From Betaproteobacteria bacterium (lineage in GTDB: Bacteria; Pseudomonadota; Gammaproteobacteria; Burkholderiales; Usitatibacteraceae), in the NCBI GenBank assembly GCA_016720855.1, contig JADKJU010000005.1:448587-512586 (forward strand): DNA of 64,000 bases, given 5' to 3'. The first letter of the stretch is position 1; the number at the start of each line of letters is the position of its first letter. Shown here piece after piece: positions 33,866 through 42,176 of the stretch. The position numbers and the translations under genes are program-made. The notes below the pieces were generated by a model. That model had not been told where the DNA came from. It searched no databases and saw only the letters and a program-made list of their open reading frames with translations.

Positions 33866-34996
33866 ATGATCGACGACATTCTTAAGCAGCAACGGCAATT
33901 GGAGGACATGATTGGTGGCGACGCTACGATGCGGGAAGTCCTGCGGCAGGCAAATTCCACTCAAGCCCTGTACCACCAACTCGTTCTTTCCAGCTCGTTC
34001 GCTCGCACCTTCGCCGACGCACATCTCGGCTCCACCACGGCGCGGATTTTCATCAAGCAAATGGAAGAACATTCCGCCGCAGCGCGTCTCGCGGCGGGCT
34101 ACGACCACGGCACGTCCGAAGCTGTCAGGTCTCTCGCGGCGGGCTACGGCGAGTCGGGAGTTGGTAGGTCGCTCACGCAGTGGCAAGAGCTTGTCGGGAG
34201 TACCGCGCTCGCCAACGTGCTGATGAGCATCGACAGGAGCGCACTTTGTTTCGCCCAACAGGCAAAGGAATGGTCGGGTGCCTCAGCCTTGGCCAAGGAA
34301 CTGGACAAAACGCGGCAGATGATGCTGCAACCCGAATGGGCATTCTTGACTGGCTCCGCAGCTAGGGCCGCTCAGGAGCAACTACTCGGGCTTTACGACA
34401 CGCAATCGGTCTATCAGCAGCTCCTCAAACAGATGGAGTATTTCGCGGCATCGGACGCGACTCCGCCCGATGAGGAGGCGGAAAGCTATTTCCAAGTCAT
34501 TAAGGGCTACCTGGCCAACGCTTTCAAGGGCGTCACACATATCAGCCCTGGGGAATGGTTCGCCATAGTCCATCTTCTGTTCGGCGTAATGATGGAAATA
34601 CATATGCTCCATGCGCTTCAGGCGGTCCAGGGTCAGCTCTCTGAGGCGAAAACCAAAGTCTCAACGCTGGAAGACCGTGAGAAACACACGGCGGCAGTGG
34701 TCGATGCACTCACCGCCAAGCTGGACGCCTTGATGGAGGAGATAGCTGAACAGAAGGAGGCTTCTCAGTCGGTAAAATGGGCGGCCCGAGGAAACCTCGT
34801 CGTCGTTCGCGCGCGGCTGCAGAGTGGCCCCAAAGTTATCGGCGCGCTACTTCCCTTCCAAGTCGTGACGCAGATCGGTCACGAAGGAAAATGGATTCAG
34901 GTTGAATTTCAAGATCACAAATCGGGTGTCGCGCGTCAGGGATGGGTGATGAAAAAGCATCTTGAGCGCATCACACCCACAAGGCGGCCCCGCTAG
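33866..34996 (+). CDS. Unrecognised coiled-coil protein with an SH3-like C-terminus, linked to the type I operon
   Basis: A 376-residue protein I cannot name. The first 230 residues are helical with no known motif. WFAIVHLLFGVMMEIHMLHA near residue 235 is a possible membrane segment or buried helix. A coiled coil of about 50 residues follows (VQGQLSEAKTKVSTLEDREK). The last 65 residues look like a bacterial SH3 domain: RGNLVVVRARLQSGPKVIG, then GKWIQVEFQDH and RQGWVMKKHLERI. It starts 28 bases after hsdR on the same strand (ATG at 33866; a TTG nine bases earlier is possible). Placement suggests an accessory of the restriction operon or a separate defence gene. Confidence 0.65.
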   Translation: MIDDILKQQRQLEDMIGGDATMREVLRQANSTQALYHQLVLSSSFARTFADAHLGSTTARIFIKQMEEHSAAARLAAGYDHGTSEAVRSLAAGYGESGVGRSLTQWQELVGSTALANVLMSIDRSALCFAQQAKEWSGASALAKELDKTRQMMLQPEWAFLTGSAARAAQEQLLGLYDTQSVYQQLLKQMEYFAASDATPPDEEAESYFQVIKGYLANAFKGVTHISPGEWFAIVHLLFGVMMEIHMLHALQAVQGQLSEAKTKVSTLEDREKHTAAVVDALTAKLDALMEEIAEQKEASQSVKWAARGNLVVVRARLQSGPKVIGALLPFQVVTQIGHEGKWIQVEFQDHKSGVARQGWVMKKHLERITPTRRPR

Positions 34997-35362
34997 CTAG
35001 AGCGCGCGCGGCGTACGTGTCGCAGACCTTGAGGCTCCCGGTGTTGAAGCCAGTGCGGAACTATCGGACCCGCTGTCGCCTGTCGAGGAGAGCAAACGTG
35101 CGGATGGCAGTGGACATGGTGTTTTCGACGCATGCGCGGGACGGTCAAACCTCTTGACCGAATAGACAAATCCCGTAATTGTTTGGTTTAACTAGACTTT
35201 TCGGCGTTCCCGTCGTGCCACCCAGACGCGGCACGAAGGCGCGACGATACGAAAGGCACAAGCTCTGAACAGCCCACAACAAGTCAGGAGCTTTGGAGAA
35301 TTTGGCCCGCTGAGACCGGGTTTCTGGACTGTGGCGGAACCGCGCAGTCAGGAGGTAGACGC
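34997..35362. other. Non-coding gap at the right edge of the island
   Basis: No convincing gene. The antisense frame at 35145-35402 has no ribosome site and no family resemblance. The stretch includes AT-richer sequence near 35155-35200 and could hold an old attachment site, since a tRNA-Ser follows, but I found no direct repeat of the tRNA end at the other side of the island. Confidence 0.45.
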
Positions 35363-35387
35363 AAAAAACCCCGCGTAGCGCGGGGTT
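35363..35387 (-). terminator. Terminator of tRNA-Ser(GCT)
   Basis: On the minus strand AACCCCGCG pairs with CGCGGGGTT across a short CTA loop and is followed by TTTT. It lies about 45 bases downstream of the tRNA. Confidence 0.85.
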
Positions 35388-35432
35388 CTGTGCGACTTCC
35401 AATCGTCGAGAGACTTTTGGAAATCAGGATTC

Positions 35433-35526
35433 TGGCGGAGAGAGAGGGATTCGAACCCTCGATGCAGGTTTAAGCCCACATAACGCCTTAGCAGGGCGCC
35501 ACCTTCGGCCACTCGGTCATCTCTCC
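35433..35526 (-). tRNA. tRNA-Ser (anticodon GCT)
   Basis: A complete class II tRNA of 94 bases including an encoded CCA at 35433-35435. The acceptor stem is GGAGAGA/TCTCTCC with discriminator G, the T-arm is GAGGGTTCGAATCCCTC, the anticodon GCT is at 35490-35492, and the long variable arm is typical of serine tRNAs. It reads AGC/AGT codons. It borders the island; tRNA genes are common insertion points, but no duplicated 3' end was found. Confidence 0.95.
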
Positions 35527-35586
35527 GGGAAGGCGAATTTTACATGGTCGGGGCAGGTTTTGGGGGCGGTTCTCCGGAACCGGCCG

Positions 35587-37659
35587 CTACATCAGGGTCT
35601 TCGCAAACCAGGTGTAGATGAAAGCCCAGGTATAGGCGGTCTGCGCGGGCGTCGTGCCGGAGCCGTGGCCGCCCTCGGTGTACTCGAAGTAGGTGGTGTC
35701 GTAGCCGAACTGCTGCATGCGCGCGGCCATCTTGCGCGCGTGGCCGGGATGCACGCGATCGTCGCGCGTGGAGGTCAGAATGAGCATCTTCGGGTACACG
35801 CGCCCGCGCAGCACGTTCTGGTAGGGCGAGTACTTCGAAATGAACGCCCAGTCCTCGGGCTTGTCGGGGTCGCCGTATTCCCCCATCCACGAGGCGCCCG
35901 CGAGGAGCTTGTGGTAGCGCTTCATGTCCATGAGCGGGACCGTCGCCACCACCGCACCGAAGAGTTCGGGGCGCTGGAGCATGGTGGCGCTCACGAGGAG
36001 GCCGCCCTGGCTGCCACCCAGGATGCCCAGCTTCGCGGGCGAGGTGACCTTGCGCCTGATGAGGTCCTCGGCGACTGCCGCATAGTCATCGTGCGTCTTC
36101 TGGCGCCCTTCGCGCCGCGCCACCTGGTTCCACGCCGGCCCGAATTCGCCGCCGCCGCGCAGATTGGAAAGAACCCACACGCCGCCCTTCGCGAGCCACC
36201 CGTTGCCGACGAACGCGGAGTAGCTGGGCACCTGCGAAATCTCGAAGCCGCCGTAGCCGTAGAGGATCGTGGGGTTCTTCCCTTCCAGCTTCGCGTCCTT
36301 CCTCATCACCTGGAAGTACGGGATCTTCGTGCCGTCCTTGGACGTGGCCTCGTGCTGCGTGACTTCGAGGCCCGTGGCGTCGAAGAATTCCGGAAGGCCC
36401 TTCAGTTTCTCGCGGCTGTCCGTCCCGCCCTTCGCGAAATGCAGCGTCGTGGGGGTCGTGAACCCGGTCACGAAGAGGAAATAGTCGTCCGACTCGCGGC
36501 GATCCCAGGCCGTGGCGCCCAGCGTGACGAGCTTCGGCGCATCGACATCGCGCCGCGCCCACTTGCCATCGGGGCCGCGCCGCAGCTCGACCAGGCGGCT
36601 CGCGACGTTGTCCAGGAGGTTCAGGAGCACGATCGACTTCATCGTCACGAAGGACGCGAGCGAGACGCGCGGCCCGGGCGTGAAAAGCACGTCGAAGTCG
36701 GTGCCGCTGTCGAGGAACTTCTCGAAATCCATGGCCAGGAGCTGGCCCGCCACGTAGACGTTGCCGGCGAGCTTCCAGTCCTCGCGCAGGCGGACGAAGA
36801 GCATGCCGCCGCTCACGGAGGCATCGACCGTGTCGGGAAGCTCCAGCTTCACGAGCTTTCCGTCTCGCACCACGAACGCTTCGCTGCGTCGCGTGGAGAT
36901 CGCGCGCGTCATCATCTCGACGCGGGAGCCCTTCTCGTGGGTAACCGTGGGCCAGGCGCCGATGTCCTCATCGGAAACCTGGAAGATCACGGGTGCGTCC
37001 GCGAGCGCCTGGCCGCGCGCCACGCGCTTCACCCCTCGCGGATAGCCCGAACGCGTCATGGTCCCGGGGCCGAAATCGCGCGCGGCGTAAATCGTGTCCG
37101 CATCGATCCAGGCCACGCCGCCCTTGGACTGGGGCAGCCTGAACCCGCCCTCGACGAAGGCCTTCTTCACCAGGTCGAATTCGCGCACTTCCACCGCATC
37201 GCTGCCGCCGCGCGAAATCGACACGAGGCAGCGCTCGTACTTCGGGTACAGGCACGCGGCGCCCTTCCAGGCCCATTGCTCCTTGTCTGCCGCGGAGAGC
37301 GTGTCGAGGTCCAGCACCGCCTCCCACGCTGGTGTTGCCTTCCGGTATTCCTCGAGCGTCGTGCGCCGCCACAGGCCGCGCGGGTTGGCTTCGTCCTGCC
37401 AGAAGTTATAGACGTAGGGGCCCAGCTTCGAGATGGCCGGGATGCGGTCGCGCGACTGGGCGATCTCGGTGAACCTGTTGCGCAGCACGGCGAAGCCGGG
37501 CTCCTTCTCGATCGCGGGCCGGCTCTTTGCGTTCTGGTCTTTCACCCAGGCCATGGCCTTTTCGCCCGTGATCTCCTCGAGCCACAGGTAGGGGTCTTCC
37601 GGCTCGGCGAAGGCGGGGGCGGCGAAGGTCATGGCAAGGACGAGGAGGATTCGCTTCAT
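35587..37659 (-). CDS. Periplasmic prolyl oligopeptidase (S9A family)
   Basis: A 690-residue serine peptidase. A signal peptide (MKRILLVLAMTFAAPAFA) is followed by EDPYLWLEE, the usual start of mature S9A enzymes, a beta-propeller domain to about residue 400, and an alpha/beta-hydrolase domain. The nucleophile is in ILGGSQGGLLV near residue 550, with the later DDRVHPGHA aspartate region and EGGHGSG histidine completing the triad. It cuts short proline-containing peptides in the periplasm. The ATG at 37659 starts the signal peptide. It is downstream of lysC across a palindromic repeat. Confidence 0.9.
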   Translation of the reverse strand: MKRILLVLAMTFAAPAFAEPEDPYLWLEEITGEKAMAWVKDQNAKSRPAIEKEPGFAVLRNRFTEIAQSRDRIPAISKLGPYVYNFWQDEANPRGLWRRTTLEEYRKATPAWEAVLDLDTLSAADKEQWAWKGAACLYPKYERCLVSISRGGSDAVEVREFDLVKKAFVEGGFRLPQSKGGVAWIDADTIYAARDFGPGTMTRSGYPRGVKRVARGQALADAPVIFQVSDEDIGAWPTVTHEKGSRVEMMTRAISTRRSEAFVVRDGKLVKLELPDTVDASVSGGMLFVRLREDWKLAGNVYVAGQLLAMDFEKFLDSGTDFDVLFTPGPRVSLASFVTMKSIVLLNLLDNVASRLVELRRGPDGKWARRDVDAPKLVTLGATAWDRRESDDYFLFVTGFTTPTTLHFAKGGTDSREKLKGLPEFFDATGLEVTQHEATSKDGTKIPYFQVMRKDAKLEGKNPTILYGYGGFEISQVPSYSAFVGNGWLAKGGVWVLSNLRGGGEFGPAWNQVARREGRQKTHDDYAAVAEDLIRRKVTSPAKLGILGGSQGGLLVSATMLQRPELFGAVVATVPLMDMKRYHKLLAGASWMGEYGDPDKPEDWAFISKYSPYQNVLRGRVYPKMLILTSTRDDRVHPGHARKMAARMQQFGYDTTYFEYTEGGHGSGTTPAQTAYTWAFIYTWFAKTLM

Positions 37660-37682
37660 GGGCGTGGGGCTCCGGAAAATGC

Positions 37683-37741
37683 GAATCAAAAAAAGGACAG
37701 ACCCCTTTTCCGAAAAAGGGGGCTGTCCCCGTTTTTGATTC
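37683..37741. repeat. Palindromic repeat R1 between lysC and the oligopeptidase gene
   Basis: Outer arms GAATCAAAAA / TTTTTGATTC enclose GGACAGACCCCTTTTCC and an imperfect inverse. The inner part is the same family as the repeats at 49839-49892 and 52349-52392. It begins at the lysC stop codon and ends 24 bases before the oligopeptidase ATG. Confidence 0.8.
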
Positions 37742-38999
37742 AGGACTTCATGCGCTCTTCGGTGGCGGGCTTTTCGAGCTCGAAGGCGCGGTGCAGAACG
37801 CGCACGGCGAGCTCCATGTACTTCTCGTCCACGACCACGGAGGTCTTGATCTCGGAGGTCGAGATCATCTGGATGTTGATGCGCTCCTCCGACAGCGTAC
37901 GGAACATCTTCGAGGCGATGCCTGCGTGCGTTCGCATGCCGATTCCCACGAGCGAGACCTTGGCGATCCTGTCGTCGCCCACGATCGAGCGCGCGCCGAT
38001 GGCGGGCTTCACCGTCTTCTCGAGGAGGTCCATCGCGCGCTTGAACTCGCTCCGATGCACGGTGAACGAGAAGTCCGTCAGCCCCTCGATCGAGGCGTTC
38101 TGGATGATCATGTCCACGTCGATGTTCGCGTCCGCCACCGGCCCGAGAATCGCGTAGGCGATGCCGGGGCGGTCGGGCACGCCCACGATCGTGATCTTCG
38201 CCTCGTCCCGGTTGAAGGCGATGCCGCTGATGATGGCCTGTTCCATGTTCTGGTCTTCCTCGAAGGTGATGAGCGTGCCCATGTCGGCCGAGTTCACGTC
38301 GGTGAACGACGACAGCACCCGCAACTTCACTTTGTACTTGCCGGCGAATTCCACGGCGCGGATCTGCAGGACCTTCGACCCCAGCGAGGCGAGCTCGAGC
38401 ATCTCCTCGAAGGTGATCGTGTCCAGGCGCCGCGCCTCGGGCACCACGCGCGGGTCGGTCGTGTAGACGCCGTCCACGTCAGTGTAGATCTGGCACTCGC
38501 CGGCCTTGAGCGCCGCTGCGATCGCGACCCCCGTGGTGTCCGAGCCGCCGCGGCCGAGCGTCGTGATATTGCCCCTGTCGTCGATGCCCTGGAAGCCCGC
38601 CACGACGACCACGCTGCCCTCGGCGAGGTCATTGCGGATGTTCTCCTCGTCGATCGAGAGGATGCGCGCCTTGGAATAGGCGTCGTCCGTGAGGATGCGC
38701 ACCTGGAAGCCGGTGTAGCTCTTCGCCTTGACGCCCATCCGGTGCAGGGCGATGGCGAGGAGCCCGATCGAGACCTGCTCGCCCGTCGAGGCGATGACGT
38801 CGATCTCGCGGGGATCTGGCTCGGGGTTCAGCTCCTTCGCCAGGGCGAGGAGACGGTTCGTTTCGCCGGACATGGCCGAGACCACGACGACGACCTGGTG
38901 GCCATCCTTCACGAACCGCTCGACCCGGCGCGCGACCTCGCGGATGCGCTCGGGGCTGCCCATGGAGGTGCCGCCGTATTTCTGGACGATGAGGGACAC
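37740..38999 (-). CDS. lysC: Aspartate kinase
   Basis: A 419-residue aspartokinase. The kinase domain starts with SLIVQKYGGTSMG and contains VVSAMSGETNRLL, GRGGSDTTGVAIAAAL near residue 160 and YTDVDGVYTTDPR near 180. Two ACT domains follow from about residue 260 (GVPDRPGIAYAI; VGIGMRTHAGIASKMF), which bind lysine and threonine for feedback control. It phosphorylates aspartate in the first step of lysine, threonine and methionine synthesis. The GTG at 38999 gives the standard start; the upstream extension in the same frame has no family match. An R1 palindrome follows its stop. Confidence 0.95.
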   Translation of the reverse strand: MSLIVQKYGGTSMGSPERIREVARRVERFVKDGHQVVVVVSAMSGETNRLLALAKELNPEPDPREIDVIASTGEQVSIGLLAIALHRMGVKAKSYTGFQVRILTDDAYSKARILSIDEENIRNDLAEGSVVVVAGFQGIDDRGNITTLGRGGSDTTGVAIAAALKAGECQIYTDVDGVYTTDPRVVPEARRLDTITFEEMLELASLGSKVLQIRAVEFAGKYKVKLRVLSSFTDVNSADMGTLITFEEDQNMEQAIISGIAFNRDEAKITIVGVPDRPGIAYAILGPVADANIDVDMIIQNASIEGLTDFSFTVHRSEFKRAMDLLEKTVKPAIGARSIVGDDRIAKVSLVGIGMRTHAGIASKMFRTLSEERINIQMISTSEIKTSVVVDEKYMELAVRVLHRAFELEKPATEERMKS

Positions 39000-39132
39000 G
39001 GGGATCTGCTTCTGGCGATTGATGCGGGAGCGCCATTTTACCCCGGCCGAGCGGGGAATGGTGCGCCGCACAATCCGCCGATCCGGCGGTGTCAGGCACC
39101 ATGCCAGCGGCACCACGCCAGCGTGGAGCGGA

Positions 39133-40134
39133 CTAGCGGGTATCGGTCGCGAGGACGCGCAAGTCCTCCGCGAAGACGCTCTTGGCCCGCGTCTCGCGCA
39201 GCTTGCCGAGAAAGGCCACCTTGATGGCGTCGTTGCCGGGCCAGACAGTCTCCAGCCAGTTCATCCCGGCGGCCGCGTACCCGGTGTACGCATAGCGGTT
39301 CATCTCCGCAGCCACGGCGGTGAGAACGCCCGTTTCGACATAGTCGTCCCACTTGATCTTGTCGGCCGAGCGCGCGCCCTTGATCTCGCGCAGCTTGGCC
39401 TGGATGTCCGTGGTGCGCGCCTTGCGGCTGGCGCCCGCGAACTCCCCGCACCTCTCCTTGAGCCAGGGGTTGGCCGTGGCCGCGGGCTGCGCGCAGACGG
39501 GCGGCGGCATGCCAGGCAGGCGCGTTCGCATCAGGTCCTGCGCGAACTGGAACCGCCCCTTGGGACTCACCTCCAGGACGACGACGGGGAAGTACGAACT
39601 GGAATACGGCGCGAACACGTTGGCCGAGGAGTCGTCGGCGGAAATCATCACGGGCGCCTTGCGCCCGGGCAGTTCGATGAAATCGGTGCCGCCCACGTTC
39701 CGGGCCGGATACACCGCAAGGCGCTTCACCTGCGGCTTGAGCCGGTACACGTAATGCGTGGTGCAGCAGTGCGCGCCTCCGGAGTAGCCGGAGAAATGCA
39801 GTAGCGGCTGGCCGCTGCCGTCCAGGTCGCGGCCGAGTGAGTGCAACGTGAATCTCTGCGTGGGCTCCACCAGTTCCTTCGCGTTCGATTGCCAGGCGAG
39901 CTTGCCCTTCGCGAAGACCACGACACGTTCCTGCGCCTCGACGGGATCCTTCGCCCCCTTCACCTTGGCGACGATGGCCTCGTACTCCTGGAACTCCTTG
40001 CTCGCCGCGGATTCGAGGCCCTGGGACTCGAGCCAGGCCTTGCTGTCGGGCGCGGTGGCGGGGGCGGCGGGAGGCGCGGCGACGACGGACAGGCCGGTGA
40101 TGCAGGCGGCGAGGGCAGTCAGGACGCGGCGCAT
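39133..40134 (-). CDS. Secreted hypothetical protein
   Basis: A 333-residue protein with a signal peptide (MRRVLTALAACITGLSVVAA). The mature part has a low-complexity AAPPAAPATAP stretch, then HSLGRDLDGSGQPLLHFSGY and a double-cysteine SGGAHCCTTHYVY motif near residue 118. It contains several more cysteines, so it is probably exported and disulfide-bonded. I do not recognise the family or function. It lies between aspartokinase and tRNA-Ser on the same strand, with about 130 bases to lysC. Confidence 0.7.
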   Translation of the reverse strand: MRRVLTALAACITGLSVVAAPPAAPATAPDSKAWLESQGLESAASKEFQEYEAIVAKVKGAKDPVEAQERVVVFAKGKLAWQSNAKELVEPTQRFTLHSLGRDLDGSGQPLLHFSGYSGGAHCCTTHYVYRLKPQVKRLAVYPARNVGGTDFIELPGRKAPVMISADDSSANVFAPYSSSYFPVVVLEVSPKGRFQFAQDLMRTRLPGMPPPVCAQPAATANPWLKERCGEFAGASRKARTTDIQAKLREIKGARSADKIKWDDYVETGVLTAVAAEMNRYAYTGYAAAGMNWLETVWPGNDAIKVAFLGKLRETRAKSVFAEDLRVLATDTR

Positions 40135-40154
40135 GAGAATTTCTCCAGGGATGG

Positions 40155-40244
40155 TGGCGGAGGGTGTGAGATTCGAACTCACGAACAGGTTACCCTGTTG
40201 CCGGTTTTCAAGACCGGTGCCTTAAACCGCTCGGCCAACCCTCC
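40155..40244 (-). tRNA. tRNA-Ser (anticodon TGA)
   Basis: A complete serine tRNA of 90 bases including encoded CCA at 40155-40157. Acceptor GGAGGGT pairs with ACCCTCC, discriminator G; the T-arm contains GAGTTCGAATCTC and the anticodon TGA is at 40208-40210 in a CTTGAAA loop. It has a long variable arm. It reads UCA and other UCN codons. Confidence 0.95.
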
Positions 40245-40348
40245 GAATTCGGAAATGAATTTTACCTTGAACGGCTCGATTGACCGGGATCAACTGCGGA
40301 ACGTTGACAGGGGCAAGCGCTCCGCAGAAACCTATCGGTTAGGATATA

Positions 40349-40618
40349 ATGCCCACGTTGTTCCTCGTCGGACCCTACCGCGTGATGGTATTTATCAACG
40401 ACCACGGCCCGGCGCACGTGCACGCGATCGGCGCCAACGGCCATGCCAGGTTCCGGTTGGGGTCGGTTCCCGAAAACGTGATGTTGATGGAAACCCGCGG
40501 CATCCCCGTTGCCAGTCTTAGACGAATCGCGGTGGCTATCATGGACCGTCACAACGAGTGCCGGAAGAACCGGGAAAAGCACCATGGCAAGCAAAGCACA
40601 AATCGCCAAGGCCGTTGA
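40349..40618 (+). CDS. DUF4160 protein
   Basis: An 89-residue protein. YRVMVFINDHGPAHVHAIGANGHARF near the start (shown in two parts: YRVMVFINDHGPAHVH then AIGANGHARF) is the DUF4160 signature, with two histidines that may bind a ligand or metal. The C-terminus is basic. It overlaps the DUF2442 gene by 35 bases, and this pair is recurrent and suspected to be a toxin-antitoxin-like module; no activity is established to my knowledge. It lies just right of tRNA-Ser(TGA), a common landing site for small mobile cassettes. Confidence 0.82.
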   Translation: MPTLFLVGPYRVMVFINDHGPAHVHAIGANGHARFRLGSVPENVMLMETRGIPVASLRRIAVAIMDRHNECRKNREKHHGKQSTNRQGR

Positions 40619-41078
40619 CGCTCGCCTCGCAGCGGCGGTTGCCGCCGGCGCGGAGCGCCGCAAGCGAGGAGACCTCGCCGTGTCGGTACGCTATGAGCCG
40701 CGACGGAAGCGACTCCACATCGAGCTTGCCTCGGGAGTTGCCGTGGATGTACCCGTCATCGCGGTGGAGGGATTGGCCGCCGCCAAGCCGATCGTGATCA
40801 GGAGGGTCGAGATTGTCGGCAAGGGCCATGGACTGTACTGGCCGAGCCTCGACCTCGACATCAGCGTGCCGGACCTCGTCGCGGGTTGTCTTGGCACGAA
40901 GACATGGATGACGGCGCTCGCGCGACAAGCCGGTCACGCGACGTCGCCCGCCAAGTCCGCCTCATCCCGGGCAAACGGCAGAAAGGGCGGGCGTCCACGA
41001 AAGGTCGAAGTCGCCCGCATGTCGGCAGCCGTGAAGCAAATCACCCAGCCAACGTCACGCAGCGATAACCCATTGTAG
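40584..41078 (+). CDS. DUF2442 protein
   Basis: A 164-residue protein. The DUF2442 core is KRLHIELASGVAVDVPVIAV near residue 39 and ending GLYWPSLDLDISVPDLVAG near 88. A lysine/arginine-rich tail (NGRKGGRPRKVEVARM) may bind DNA. The ATG at 40584 fits the domain; the frame upstream of it overlaps DUF4160 and reads as a shadow. Its proposed partner is the DUF4160 protein encoded just before it. Confidence 0.8.
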   Translation: MASKAQIAKAVDARLAAAVAAGAERRKRGDLAVSVRYEPRRKRLHIELASGVAVDVPVIAVEGLAAAKPIVIRRVEIVGKGHGLYWPSLDLDISVPDLVAGCLGTKTWMTALARQAGHATSPAKSASSRANGRKGGRPRKVEVARMSAAVKQITQPTSRSDNPL

Positions 41079-41230
41079 ATACAGGCATTTTTTCGGCCAA
41101 GCCCATTCCCCGCCTTGCGCAGGGCCATTGCGCAAGACAATGCCTGTACTCTTGAAACTTCCGCTGCCAATCCCTACTCTAACCCTTGGTCAATCGTGAC
41201 CGGCACTCATAACCGACTGGAGCCTGACTT

Positions 41231-41926
41231 ATGCAAGAAGCCCCGATGATCACGCCCGCCTCGCCGACGCAGACGATTGCGCAGGCGCAGAACCGGGTCC
41301 TGCGCAACACCTACGCCCTGCTGGCCCTTTCGATGGTGCCGACGGTGCTGGGCGCGTGGATCGGCGTGCAGATGAATTTCTCGTTCTTTCAGGCGAGTCC
41401 GGGCATCGGATTCATCGCCTTCATGGCGATCGCCTTCGGCTTCATTTTCGGCATCGAGAAAACGAAGAACAGCGGCTGGGGCGTGGCGCTTCTCCTGGGC
41501 TTCACGTTCTTCATGGGCCTCATGCTCTCGCGCATGCTGGGCGTGGTGCTGGGGCTCCGGAACGGCGCCAGCCTCATCGGCCTCGCTGGCGGCGGCACGG
41601 CGGTGATCTTCGCGATCATGTCGTCGGTCGCCTCGACCACGAAGCGCGACCTGTCCGGGATGGGCAAGTTCCTGTTCATCGGCGTGGTGCTGCTGCTGGT
41701 GGCGGCGTTCGCCAACATCTTCCTGCAGCTGCCGGCGCTGATGATCGCGATCTCGGTCATCGCGGTGGGCATCTTCTCCGCCTTCCTGCTCTATGACCTT
41801 AACCGCATCATCACGGGCGGGGAAACGAACTACATCTCGGCCACGCTCGCGGTGTACCTGAACCTCTACAACATTTTCGTGAACCTTCTCGCGCTGCTCG
41901 GCATCTTCGGCGGCAATCGCGACTGA
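41231..41926 (+). CDS. Bax inhibitor-1 family membrane protein
   Basis: A 231-residue integral membrane protein with seven hydrophobic segments between residues 25 and 228, and the UPF0005/BI-1 pattern: LRNTYALLALSMVPTVLGAWIG near the start, and ITGGETNYISATLAVYLNLYN near the end with its two conserved acidic or polar residues. Bacterial members (YccA, YbhL, YetJ) are pH-sensitive leak channels or interact with FtsH. A good ribosome site region (CTGGAG) is upstream. It ends before a strong terminator and is the only member of its transcript. Confidence 0.9.
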   Translation: MQEAPMITPASPTQTIAQAQNRVLRNTYALLALSMVPTVLGAWIGVQMNFSFFQASPGIGFIAFMAIAFGFIFGIEKTKNSGWGVALLLGFTFFMGLMLSRMLGVVLGLRNGASLIGLAGGGTAVIFAIMSSVASTTKRDLSGMGKFLFIGVVLLLVAAFANIFLQLPALMIAISVIAVGIFSAFLLYDLNRIITGGETNYISATLAVYLNLYNIFVNLLALLGIFGGNRD

Positions 41927-41948
41927 CGGGTCTCTGGATTCGCTTCAG

Positions 41949-41980
41949 GGGGCGGCTTCGGCCGCCCCTTGTCGTTTTGG
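41949..41980 (+). terminator. Terminator of the BI-1 gene
   Basis: GGGGCGGC and GCCGCCCC pair around a TTCG tetraloop, followed by TTGTCGTTTT. It starts 22 bases after the stop. Confidence 0.85.
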
Positions 41981-42014
41981 AACCGATGTGCAGAAAGGGA
42001 GGGAGAAACCTCGC

Positions 42015-42033
42015 GACACGGATGAACACGGAT
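42015..42033 (-). repeat. Left arm of a 19-bp inverted repeat
   Basis: GACACGGATGAACACGGAT is the exact reverse complement of 42158-42176. The two arms enclose about 124 bases, including the decamer array. Confidence 0.85.
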
Positions 42034-42110
42034 AAAAGCGGATCGACGTGATGACGTCGAGAACGGTCACTCGTCTCGACGAGGGGCCATGACTATCCCT
42101 TGCCAATATC

Positions 42111-42170
42111 CGTATTCATCCGTATTCATCCGTATTCATCCGTATTCATCCGTATTCATCCGTGTTCATC
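42111..42170 (+). repeat. Six tandem copies of a 10-bp unit
   Basis: CGTATTCATC is repeated five times without change, and a sixth copy reads CGTGTTCATC. The last copies overlap the right arm of the 19-bp inverted repeat, so both structures have a common origin. The array includes the stop codon of rlmD on the opposite strand. Confidence 0.9.
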
Positions 42171-42176
42171 CGTGTC
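42158..42176 (+). repeat. Right arm of the 19-bp inverted repeat
   Basis: ATCCGTGTTCATCCGTGTC, inverse of 42015-42033. It supplies the last codons of rlmD on the minus strand (CAC GGA TGA). Confidence 0.85.

Noticed and set aside
35145..35402. 85-codon minus-strand open frame near the tRNA
   Set aside because: It includes the tRNA terminator, has no ribosome site and no family resemblance.
35433..35526. tRNA-Ser(GCT) as the attachment site of the island
   Set aside because: No duplicate of the tRNA 3' end was found at the left side of the island, and serine integrases seldom use tRNA genes; left as a possibility only.
35560..38157. 865-codon plus-strand open frame
   Set aside because: It is antisense to the oligopeptidase and lysC genes, is rich in Arg/His/Leu as expected from a shadow of GC-rich coding DNA, and has no recognisable domain.
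42111..42170. Possible CRISPR array
   Set aside because: The units are 10-bp direct repeats with no spacers, and no cas genes are present.
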